DNA from: DAINBT01 sp036732785
Lineage (GTDB): Bacteria; Planctomycetota; Phycisphaerae; Sedimentisphaerales; SM23-30
Direction of reading: 5' to 3'
NCBI GenBank assembly: GCA_964537505.1
Contig: CAZICK010000047.1
Coordinates: 1 to 30,047, forward strand
Length of the DNA stretch: 30,047 bases
The position numbers and the translations under genes were made by a program. The notes beneath the pieces are model-generated. The model was not told the origin of the DNA, searched no databases, and saw only the letters and a list, made by a program, of their open reading frames with translations. Positions 1-7,137 of this stretch are shown here, in pieces (the stretch's first letter is position 1; each line of letters begins with the position of its first letter).

Positions 1-229
1 ACAGCAGTTCTTAGCCTCGTGTTCTGTACAGATTCTTATGAGGAACCGTTTTTTTTGCATACCTTCTGAGAATCAGATGAGGTGCTCGCAATGACATGCG
101 AAAGTCCGCGTGGGCTAAGAGGACAGCCTTTGGCGGAAGATGGATTTGCTATCGCGGCTCTGGGCTTCGCTTCGTGTCCTGCCTTCGCAGGAATGACAGG
201 TGTTGGCGGGGTGGTTTGGTTTTTCTTTT
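1..229. repeat. Non-coding, dispersed-repeat region downstream of clpX
   Basis: I see no credible gene here. The stretch holds pieces of dispersed repeats. A 6-bp hairpin, TCCTGC-CTTC-GCAGGA, lies at 177-192 next to AATGACA, a form typical of widespread REP-like sequences. A 33-base segment at 92-124 recurs in inverted orientation at 27178-27210 with about four transitions. T-rich runs at 45-55 and 220-247 lie near the clpX stop. The 177-192 hairpin could help end clpX transcription, but no U-tract follows it on the minus strand, so I do not call it a terminator. Confidence 0.6.
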
Positions 230-1519
230 TTAAGCGGTTTCTTTTTTGCGTGGGGGTTTGGTTTTGAATAGTGAAGCTTTGAGTTGGACGACTTCGGGAT
301 TGACGACGTATTTTCCACCCGGTTCCTGGTCGGGCAGATGGTACATCAGGTCGAGCATGAATTCTTCGACTACGCCTCGCAGGGCGCGGGCGCCGGTATC
401 GCGTTTGAGTGCTTTTTGTGCGATAGTCAAAAGCGCGTCCGGTGTGAATGTCAGTTCGGCCTGTTCCATTTCGAAGAGCCGGACGTATTGCTTGACCAGT
501 GCGTTTCTAGGTTCGGTGAGGATATTGACCAGCGTCTGTTCGTCCAGCGAGGTCAAAGCGCTAACAACCGGTAAGCGACCGACCAATTCCGGGATCATGC
601 CGAATCGCACCAGGTCCTCCGGCGCGACCTGCTGAAGTACATCTTCGGTTATCCGTGCGGCGTCTTTTTCCTTTTCCTGCTCTGAGTTGAAGCCGATCAT
701 TCGTCTGCCGAGGCGTTTTTTGATGATGTCGTCGAGGCCGGTGAAGGTACCGCCGCAGATGAAGAGTATCTGGGTTGTGTCGAGTTGTATGTACTGCTGT
801 TCGGGGTGTTTACGGCCGCCCTGTGGCGGGATGTTGGAGATGGTACCTTCGAGCAGTTTTAGCAGCGACTGCTGTACCCCCTCGCCGGAGACGTCGCGTG
901 TAATGCTGACGTTTTGGTTTGTCTTGCCGATTTTGTCGATTTCGTCGATGTAAACGATGCCACGCTGAGCAGCTTCGATATCGTATTCGGCGGCCTGGAG
1001 CAGTCTGAGCAGGATGTTTTCCACGTCTTCGCCGACGTAGCCCGCTTCGGTGAGGGTGGTAGCATCGTTTATGGCGAACGGCACGTTGAGGATACTCGCT
1101 AAGGTGCGTGCTAACAGGGTTTTACCGCAACCGGTAGGGCCGATCAGCAGGACATTGCTTTTTTCGATTTCGACGTCGCTGTGCTTGCTTTCGGTGTGGG
1201 CGAGGCGTTTATAGTGATTGTGGACGGCAACGGCAAGGCACCTTTTGGCGTGTTCCTGCCCGATTACGTATTCGTCGAGGTGCTCCTTGATGCGGCGCGG
1301 TGTGGGGATTTCGCCAAACATCGGTTCGGTACGTGCGATTCTGCGTTTTTCCTGGTGGATGATGTCTGAGCAAAGCTCGACACAACTGCCGCAGATGTAT
1401 ATACTTCCAGGCCCCTCGATCATTGGGCCGACATCTTTTTCGCTTTTACCGCAAAAACTGCAATGATTCAGCTTTCTGCGACTGGAGCTGGGGCCGGAAC
1501 CTACCTTTTTGGTTGCCAT
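230..1519 (-). CDS. clpX: ATP-dependent Clp protease ATP-binding subunit ClpX
   Basis: ClpX is the AAA+ unfoldase that recognises tagged or native substrates and threads them into the ClpP peptidase in the cytoplasm. The 429-residue protein has normal ClpX length. The N-terminal zinc-binding domain has Cys20, Cys23, Cys43 and Cys46. Walker A is GPTGCGKT at 127-134 and Walker B is IVYIDEID with Asp192-Glu193. The GYVG pore loop (160-163), an RKH pore loop (GGRKHPEQQ), the ClpP-docking IGF loop (RRMIGF) and a sensor-2 GARALR motif are all present, so the protein should be active and able to dock on ClpP. No clpP or trigger-factor gene lies next to it in this window. The gene upstream, 42 bases away, is a small SHOCT-like membrane protein that may share the transcript. 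Confidence 0.97.
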   Translation of the reverse strand: MATKKVGSGPSSSRRKLNHCSFCGKSEKDVGPMIEGPGSIYICGSCVELCSDIIHQEKRRIARTEPMFGEIPTPRRIKEHLDEYVIGQEHAKRCLAVAVHNHYKRLAHTESKHSDVEIEKSNVLLIGPTGCGKTLLARTLASILNVPFAINDATTLTEAGYVGEDVENILLRLLQAAEYDIEAAQRGIVYIDEIDKIGKTNQNVSITRDVSGEGVQQSLLKLLEGTISNIPPQGGRKHPEQQYIQLDTTQILFICGGTFTGLDDIIKKRLGRRMIGFNSEQEKEKDAARITEDVLQQVAPEDLVRFGMIPELVGRLPVVSALTSLDEQTLVNILTEPRNALVKQYVRLFEMEQAELTFTPDALLTIAQKALKRDTGARALRGVVEEFMLDLMYHLPDQEPGGKYVVNPEVVQLKASLFKTKPPRKKETA

Positions 1520-1561
1520 GTGCTCTTCCTTTCGTTTTTGCTGGTCAAGGCCGATTTTCGG

Positions 1562-1819
1562 CTAAGTTTCGCGGTCCTGCAGGGTTTTGTCCCTGAGGAG
1601 CTTGTATTCCTGCTGCGAAATCTGGTTGTCATCTCGTAGTTGGCACAACTGTTCCAGGGTGAACGGTTGCTGTTTTTGGTGCCTGGCGGAGCCCTGTCCG
1701 AAGCACTTTCTGGCGAATGCTATGGCAAGACCAGCGCAAATCAGCAACGAAACCAGTATCAGTGCAGGCCGAATAAACTCGGCAACTGTGGCGATTTTAC
1801 AGACTATCGCGACGTCCAT
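1562..1819 (-). CDS. Small membrane protein with C-terminal SHOCT-like segment
   Basis: This 85-residue protein has an N-terminal hydrophobic stretch (about IRPALILVSLLICAGLAIAF), which would be one membrane-spanning helix. A basic linker follows, then a C-terminal segment, FTLEQLCQLRDDNQISQQEY, that matches the short helical SHOCT pattern (L..L.d...is..EY..l). SHOCT segments are thought to mediate oligomerisation; the specific role here is unknown. A longer reading frame runs upstream to 1897, but I choose the internal ATG at 1819. A strong promoter (TTGACT, 17 bases, TATAAG) places the transcription start at about that ATG, which would make the mRNA leaderless. The gene ends 42 bases before clpX and may be its operon partner. 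Confidence 0.6.
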   Translation of the reverse strand: MDVAIVCKIATVAEFIRPALILVSLLICAGLAIAFARKCFGQGSARHQKQQPFTLEQLCQLRDDNQISQQEYKLLRDKTLQDRET

Positions 1820-1825
1820 ACAAGT

Positions 1826-1854
1826 CTTATAGTGCAGAAGTTTGGTTAAGTCAA
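1826..1854 (-). promoter_or_regulatory. Sigma-70-type promoter for the SHOCT-like gene (and possibly clpX)
   Basis: On the minus strand TTGACT (1854-1849) is separated by exactly 17 bases from TATAAG (1831-1826). The A of the ATG at 1819 is the seventh base after the -10 box, so the expected transcription start coincides with the start codon. Confidence 0.6.
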
Positions 1855-1912
1855 GGTTTGTTTGGGTGATGTTTTTGGGGTTTGGGTGGGATTTCAAGGC
1901 ATATCCTGGGTG

Positions 1913-1941
1913 TTGCCGGTGTGATGGCTGGTGGGTATAAT
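1913..1941 (+). promoter_or_regulatory. Sigma-70-type promoter for the dat-lnt pair
   Basis: TTGCCG (1913-1918), a 17-base spacer and a perfect TATAAT (1936-1941) predict a start near 1948, giving a leader of about 64 bases. It is divergent from the promoter at 1826-1854. Confidence 0.6.
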
Positions 1942-2011
1942 GATTTTTTAAGTTGAGCGTATCAACAAAAAAACGGCGAAAGTTAAGTAATTATAAGACG
2001 GGAGAGTTTTT

Positions 2012-2851
2012 ATGGAACTGGCAATGGTGGATGATGTGATTGTGCCTATCGCAGAGGCGCAGATCAGCGCTCATGATCGTAGTGTGTATTTTGGGGATGG
2101 GGTGTATGAGGCGGTTCGCTACTGCAACGGGAAATTGTTTGCGATTGATTGGCATATAGACCGGCTGACGAACAGTTTGCGGAAGATGGATATGCTGGAT
2201 AAGGTGGACCTGGAGTTGGTGCGCCGGCGGGTGGATAGGGCGCTGGCCCAGGCGGATATTGCCGAGGCGGTGGTGTATTTTCAGATTACCCGTGGTCGGG
2301 CGCTTCGCAGTCATGATTATGACGACGACTGGCAGCCTGGTTTTTTGCTGACGGTGCGTCAGTTTACGCGTCAGGCTGATCGGGCTACGGCTGTGACGCA
2401 TCCGGACTGGCGGTGGAAGCGATGCGATATCAAGTCGCTGAATTTGCTTGCTAATGTGCTGGCTAAACATGCGGCGGTAAAAGCCGGGGCGTACGACGCT
2501 ATATTGGTCGATGAAAACGGGTTGGTTACCGAAGCGACCAGTTCGTCGGTATTGATGGTGAAAGACGGAGTGTTGCGGACGGCGCCGCTGACGGCTAATA
2601 TTCTGCCGGGGATTACGCGGGCGCTGGTGTTGGAATGGGTGGATAAAGTTGGTTTGCAAACATGCGAAGAATCGTTTACGGTCGGCGAGGCCCTGGCGGC
2701 AGATGAGTTGATGGCGGCCGGGACGGCAACAGAAGTGATGGGGATAACGCAACTGGACGGCAAAAAAATCGCTGACGGCAAACTTGGAAGTTTCACCAGA
2801 CGTTTTCGTGAATTGCTGATTGGGACAATGGAAGAGGGAAAAACAAAATGA
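2012..2851 (+). CDS. dat: D-amino-acid aminotransferase (class IV PLP enzyme)
   Basis: The 279-residue protein is a fold-type IV PLP aminotransferase. It shows the N-terminal SVYFGDGVYEAVRYCNG motif, the PLP-binding lysine in CDIKSLNLLANVLAK (Lys141) and the cofactor-binding glutamate in LVTEATSSSV (Glu174). LTANILPGITR follows as the phosphate-contacting segment. The DIKSLNLL form around the lysine favours D-amino-acid aminotransferase, which interconverts D-alanine and D-glutamate for peptidoglycan, over branched-chain aminotransferase or aminodeoxychorismate lyase. This assignment within the superfamily is likely, not certain. The start has a good ribosome-binding site (GGGAGAG, 5-6 bases before ATG). 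lnt follows after 33 bases, so the two are probably co-transcribed and both serve the cell envelope. Confidence 0.85.
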   Translation: MELAMVDDVIVPIAEAQISAHDRSVYFGDGVYEAVRYCNGKLFAIDWHIDRLTNSLRKMDMLDKVDLELVRRRVDRALAQADIAEAVVYFQITRGRALRSHDYDDDWQPGFLLTVRQFTRQADRATAVTHPDWRWKRCDIKSLNLLANVLAKHAAVKAGAYDAILVDENGLVTEATSSSVLMVKDGVLRTAPLTANILPGITRALVLEWVDKVGLQTCEESFTVGEALAADELMAAGTATEVMGITQLDGKKIADGKLGSFTRRFRELLIGTMEEGKTK

Positions 2852-2884
2852 CAAATCGGTCAGCTTGAGTAAGATAAGAAGAGT

Positions 2885-4666
2885 ATGAAGCATCAGGAAC
2901 AATCTCAGGGGCCGATGGTGGTTAATGTAGCGGCGGATTACCGTCAGCGTCGGATTGAGTTTGGGTTTGGAACGTCGGCGGCGGGGATGGCAATGACGAT
3001 GCTGGCTCTTACGGCGAGCCAGGAGCCGATCGGCTGGTCATGGTTGGCGTGGGTGAGTTTGGTGGGGTGGGTGTTGGCGTGTGTGGGTGTCAGGCGGGGT
3101 TGGCACGGGGCGGCAGTCTGCTATGCGATGGGGTTCGTATATTTTCTGGGGAATCTTTACTGGCTGTTATGGGTAACGCCGGCGGGTTGGATAGGGCTTT
3201 GTTTTTATCTGGCGTGGTATTTTGTTTTATGCGGTTATATTTTACGCAGGGTGTATCTGACAAGGCGGTGGCCGTTTACGCTGGTGCTGCCGGTGGTGTG
3301 GGTCGGACAGGAATACCTGCGGGCAACGCTGATGACGGGATTTCCATGGTTGTTTCTGGGTCACAGTCAGCATTCAAGCGTCCGGCTGATCCAGATATGT
3401 GATGTTTTCGGGGTGTATGGCGTTACGTTTCTGGTGGCGATGGTCAACGGGCTGATATGTGATTTATTGTTGCGGCCTCTGCGGTGGAAACAGGGCAGTC
3501 AGGGGAGAAAGGCTTTTTCATCAGGGACGCTTGTTTTATTGACCGTTTGCTGTGTAGCAGGCGCAATGCTATACGGACGCAGCAGATTAAACCAGGGACA
3601 TGAAACCATAACCAAGGGAGCGACCGTAGCGGTTATCCAGGAAGCGGTACCGCAGTATGTTAAGGAGGCTGGCGAAAACAACGAGGAGATTTTCGTGCGG
3701 CACCTAAAGCTGAGCGAGCAGGCGCTGGCGGCGGTGGAGAGTGTCGATCTTATCGTTTGGCCGGAGACGATGGTGCCAGGTTTTCTTAACGAGGCGTTTG
3801 TGAATCTACCAGCGGAGGGTCTTACCGAAGCGGGGCGAAAACTGGTGGCGGAAGTTCGATCTTATGATCGAAGGTTGCGATGGTTGGCGGCTAAAGGGTC
3901 GGCGGTGCTGGTGGGGGCGGCGGGAATAGGTTTTGATGAGCCTGGGTGTGAGTTACATTATAATAGTGCGTTTTTGTATTTATCCGGTGGTGAGCGTTAC
4001 AGGGATCACTATGATAAGATGCACCTGGTACCGTTTGGCGAGGTTGTGCCGTTCAGAAAAAGCTGGCCGTGGTTGTATCGGCAGCTTAATCGGCTTACGC
4101 CTTATGATTATGAATATTCACTTGAGGCCGGCGTCAGGCCGAGTGTTTTTGAGTTTACCGGCGGCGATGGTGTCCAAAGTCGTTTCGGCGTGGCGATATG
4201 CTATGAAGATGTCACGCCGTGGGTGCCGCGGCGGTTGGCGTGTATGGAAGAAGATCGCAAACGGGTAGATTTTCTTTTGAACATCAGTAACGACGGATGG
4301 TTTGTTCGCGGGGGTAAAGGCGAGCCTATCAAGAGCAGTACGGAGTTAATTCAGCATTTGGTGATCTGCAAATTTCGGGCGGTTGAGAATCGTGTTGGCA
4401 TCGCCAGGGCGGTCAATACCGGTATCAGCGCTTTCGTTCGACCTGACGGTTACGTGGAGTACGGGGCATTAAGCGGTACGCTACCGGAAGATCCGGCTAA
4501 TCGCCAAGGGGTTAGCGGATACCTGATCGATAATGTTTATTATGATAGTCGGGTGACCACTTACAGTCGGATCGGCGATAGTTTTGCTATTTGTTGTACC
4601 GTGGTGATGGTTTTACTGGTGCTGACAGTTTTGGTTTCGGGGCGGCAATCGTTACAGAAGTCATAA
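2885..4666 (+). CDS. lnt: Apolipoprotein N-acyltransferase
   Basis: Lnt adds the third acyl chain to the N-terminal cysteine of lipoproteins in the inner membrane. The 593-residue protein has several hydrophobic segments (about residues 30-235), including the GFPWLFLGHSQ signature. A carbon-nitrogen hydrolase domain follows with a complete catalytic triad: Glu294 in VWPET, Lys378 in YDKMHLVPFGE and Cys439 in AICYEDV. A final hydrophobic anchor lies near the C-terminus. It is a little longer than typical Lnt (about 510), mainly through the N-terminal tail and loops in the hydrolase domain. The first ATG is used; a second in-frame ATG ten codons later, preceded by AGGGGCC, is an alternative. 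Its presence fits a didermic cell and the lipoproteins encoded nearby, at 5838 and 14788. Confidence 0.93.
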   Translation: MKHQEQSQGPMVVNVAADYRQRRIEFGFGTSAAGMAMTMLALTASQEPIGWSWLAWVSLVGWVLACVGVRRGWHGAAVCYAMGFVYFLGNLYWLLWVTPAGWIGLCFYLAWYFVLCGYILRRVYLTRRWPFTLVLPVVWVGQEYLRATLMTGFPWLFLGHSQHSSVRLIQICDVFGVYGVTFLVAMVNGLICDLLLRPLRWKQGSQGRKAFSSGTLVLLTVCCVAGAMLYGRSRLNQGHETITKGATVAVIQEAVPQYVKEAGENNEEIFVRHLKLSEQALAAVESVDLIVWPETMVPGFLNEAFVNLPAEGLTEAGRKLVAEVRSYDRRLRWLAAKGSAVLVGAAGIGFDEPGCELHYNSAFLYLSGGERYRDHYDKMHLVPFGEVVPFRKSWPWLYRQLNRLTPYDYEYSLEAGVRPSVFEFTGGDGVQSRFGVAICYEDVTPWVPRRLACMEEDRKRVDFLLNISNDGWFVRGGKGEPIKSSTELIQHLVICKFRAVENRVGIARAVNTGISAFVRPDGYVEYGALSGTLPEDPANRQGVSGYLIDNVYYDSRVTTYSRIGDSFAICCTVVMVLLVLTVLVSGRQSLQKS

Positions 4667-5837
4667 TCCCTATAATTGTGAAAATCGGGCATATCCCTAC
4701 ATGAGACAGTGAAAAATGTGTTTTCTTGCGACTGGAGGTCGCCGGCAGGACAAGTGGGGTTGTTACTGGACCGATAGGAAAATCAGCGTAACGATATATT
4801 GCAAAAGGATATGGAGAAAGAAATTGGAGAGGAAAGAACGTATCGAAAACAACCGGGCAATGAGTGCGTTGGACGGTGCGGAACGTACTCATAAGGAGAT
4901 ATGGCCCGTAGAGCAGGAACGAGCCGAGATAAGGTGGTTTCCAGCCAGCAGCCGGCTAATAGGTTTGGTTCGGGCCAATGTGGATAAGTTTGTATTGCCG
5001 CCGGCAGTAGTGCGTAAGGCGTGCTGGCGGGAATAACAAGGCGGTCGGTGAGCGTTAAGAGCGGCAGTCGGGCCAAAAATCATTTCTAAACAGCCGTTTC
5101 AGAACAAGTCTTTGATTTTAGGGAACCTCTATATATTTCGATCCGCCGACGGCACCTGTGATTGCTGGTTTGTTATGAGATTTGTAAATGCGGGTTTGGA
5201 TTATCGGGCTTGGGGATATTTTCTTTTATATGGATGGCGGGCTGTTTTTGGGGGGAAAAATATTATCGGTCGAACAAAGTTTTTTTTGAAGTTTTTTGAT
5301 AAGTAACGTTTAAGTTTTTGCGGCGGGAGGTATGTGACAAAACATACAAAACAAATGTCCTTCGGTATTTAAGTGGTACCGCACGGTAAAGATGATGATA
5401 TGAATTTTCTGAAACAATATTCCTATAGTTGTATGCGGGGTATAGAAACGCGGCACATAATCCGGAGCGTAACTATCAATATTTCGGCGGGAAAGGCCCT
5501 GTACGCATAAAAGGAAGCAAATAGTTCCAGAGCGGCAAATCGGCCGGTCAACAAAAGTCGAAGCTTGAGCCGAGAAGAAGCCACAAGTAAACCAATTGCT
5601 CCCGGTTAACAACTATTCGCGTTTAATCTGTAAAGCTTTCCTAATCCGCAAGGGCCTATCAAACCATGCCGTTCCTCTATCCGGATTAACCGGAAATTCC
5701 CTCATGGCAATAGATATATGAACCGATACGCAAGTCGGGAAAGGTAGGCTTGGCAGATTTGGCGGGGGTGAATTATATGATGTCAGTCGTTGCGGATTAG
5801 AAGATATATTTTTGAGTAATAAGAAAGCACGATTATT
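4667..5837. other. 1.17-kb intergenic region without a credible gene
   Basis: Open frames here are short, cysteine- and arginine-rich and lack ribosome-binding sites or recognisable families, so I read the region as non-coding. Visible structure includes a 6-bp inverted repeat GTATGT/ACATAC at 5330-5347, runs of T near 5280-5300, and the nested inverted repeats described separately at 5641-5800. It precedes the exopolysaccharide genes and is probably their regulatory region. A decayed gene cannot be excluded. Confidence 0.5.
5641..5800 (+). ncRNA. Candidate structured RNA leader of the exopolysaccharide genes
   Basis: Several inverted repeats nest inside one another. The outer pair is perfect over 11 bases: CTAATCCGCAA (5641-5651) with TTGCGGATTAG (5790-5800). 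Inside it GGGCCTATC (5652-5660) can pair with GGTAGGCTT (5743-5751), G-U pairs included. Inside that CCATG (5664-5668) can pair with CATGG (5703-5707), and TCCGG-ATTAA-CCGGA (5680-5694) forms a terminal hairpin. The outer helix closes 37 bases before the start codon at 5838. I could not match it to a riboswitch class I know; c-di-GMP riboswitch cores are not evident. It could be an undescribed regulatory RNA or a DNA-level site. Confidence 0.4.
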
Positions 5838-7064
5838 ATGGGTAAGCAAGTTTTTCTAAAAAAATGGCTTATGTTTATTTTTGCCGTCATAATAATGGTA
5901 TTTATCGGCTGTTTTGGTTGTACGCAAAGGCCTGGGCGTATTTACAAGATAGCGTATCCACCGAGTCGGGCGAGTCAGGTCAATGCGAGTTCGATGTCAG
6001 ACGGGCAGTATGAAAGTCCGTATAACATGGAAAGGCCGTCGGGTGGGCAAAATAATCCCCAAATGGATGTTGGCATGGATGTTGGCCAGGTGGCTGCAGA
6101 ATCAGATCAAGGCAAGTTATATGTTGCCGGGGATGAGTATCACATAGGGGCGGGAGATATTCTGGAGGTGAAGATATTTCAGCTTTTGGAGCCTGACCGT
6201 GAAGAGCTGCTGGTATGTGAGGTTGATCGCAATGGCGAGATTTATCTGCCACTGCTGAATCATGTAAAAGCGGCGGGGATGACAACAGAGCAGTTACGCA
6301 AGGCCCTGGTTGGGTCTTTGGGCAGGGAATTTATCCGTGAGCCGAAAGTGAACGTAAGCGTGAAAGAATATCGCAGCAAGGCCGTGATGGTTATGGGATG
6401 TTTCAAGAGTCCAGGTGCGAAGTACTTGAAGTCGGACACATCGACACTGCTGGATGTAATTGCGATGGCAGGGGAGATTTCCAGTGGGACGGCGCCCAAT
6501 ATAGAGATTTTACGAGGGGCGTATGATCCTTCCGGTACATTGGGTTCGAATACAAAGCAATTACCCGTTCGTCGTGAGGTAGTTTCTGTCAGCGAGCTTT
6601 TTGGGGAGGAAGGTCGCGGTCAGATCAATCCTGTTATATATGCCGGTGACGTGGTGAAGATACGTTCTGCGGATGAAGGTTATATATATTTTTCCGGTGA
6701 AGTTGTCCGTCCTGGAGAAGATTCGTTCCGTGATCCCATGACCATATTACAGGCTTTGAGCCGGGTTGGCGGGGTCACGAACATTGCGGCGGAGAAGAAA
6801 TGCAAGATTATCCGCCAGCAGGGAGACGGCGTAGAAAAAGAGATAATTGTGAATTTGAAGAATATCCGCGAGGGCAAACAGGAAAATCTGCTTATAGCTC
6901 GCAATGACACTATAATAGTTCCGGCAGATTCGGTCAAGAAGTTTTTCGACGGTTTGAATCGATTGGTCAAGCGCGGCGTAATGACGGGTGTAGATTTGAC
7001 GTATAGTGCCAGTTCGGCGATGGGATTGCCCAGCAGCCAGATAAGTCAGAGAGGGATGTATTAG
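5838..7064 (+). CDS. Polysaccharide export outer-membrane lipoprotein (Wza type)
   Basis: The 408-residue protein starts with a basic-hydrophobic lipoprotein signal. The lipidated cysteine is Cys25 (FIGC) or Cys28 (CFGC). A low-complexity linker of about 75 residues leads to the Poly_export domain (about 100-190: YHIGAGDILEVKIF ... VSVKEYRSKAVMVMG). Two SLBB-like beta-grasp segments follow, GCFKSPGAKYL and YFSGEVVRPGEDSF with DTIIVP at the end. Proteins of this type form the outer-membrane channel for secreted polysaccharide. The ribosome-binding site is weak (AAGAAAG). The Wzc-like gene follows after 73 bases and the WecA-type gene after that, so the trio is probably one secretion and initiation unit. 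Confidence 0.9.
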   Translation: MGKQVFLKKWLMFIFAVIIMVFIGCFGCTQRPGRIYKIAYPPSRASQVNASSMSDGQYESPYNMERPSGGQNNPQMDVGMDVGQVAAESDQGKLYVAGDEYHIGAGDILEVKIFQLLEPDREELLVCEVDRNGEIYLPLLNHVKAAGMTTEQLRKALVGSLGREFIREPKVNVSVKEYRSKAVMVMGCFKSPGAKYLKSDTSTLLDVIAMAGEISSGTAPNIEILRGAYDPSGTLGSNTKQLPVRREVVSVSELFGEEGRGQINPVIYAGDVVKIRSADEGYIYFSGEVVRPGEDSFRDPMTILQALSRVGGVTNIAAEKKCKIIRQQGDGVEKEIIVNLKNIREGKQENLLIARNDTIIVPADSVKKFFDGLNRLVKRGVMTGVDLTYSASSAMGLPSSQISQRGMY

Positions 7065-7137
7065 AGGTTATGGTAACCGAGACAGACATATAAAAAGGTT
7101 TTGAACCAGAAATCACATAAGTATTGCGGATGCAGTT

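Noticed and set aside
177..192. Hairpin downstream of clpX as an intrinsic terminator
   Set aside because: The stem is only 6 bp, belongs to a dispersed-repeat sequence and has no U-tract on the minus strand.
1991..2902. 303-codon minus-strand frame opposite the aminotransferase gene
   Set aside because: It is His-, Arg- and Gln-rich low-quality sequence; the plus strand encodes a clear class IV aminotransferase with all active-site residues.
4716..5036. 106-codon plus-strand frame in the long intergenic region
   Set aside because: Composition is rich in Arg, Lys, Cys and Trp with no motif; there is no ribosome-binding site and an opposing frame is equally long. It looks like chance.
5670..5760. 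Possible c-di-GMP riboswitch because of ACGCAA and GGGAAAGG words before exopolysaccharide genes
   Set aside because: The order and spacing of the conserved core and the tetraloop-receptor hairpins do not fit; the nested repeats define a different fold.
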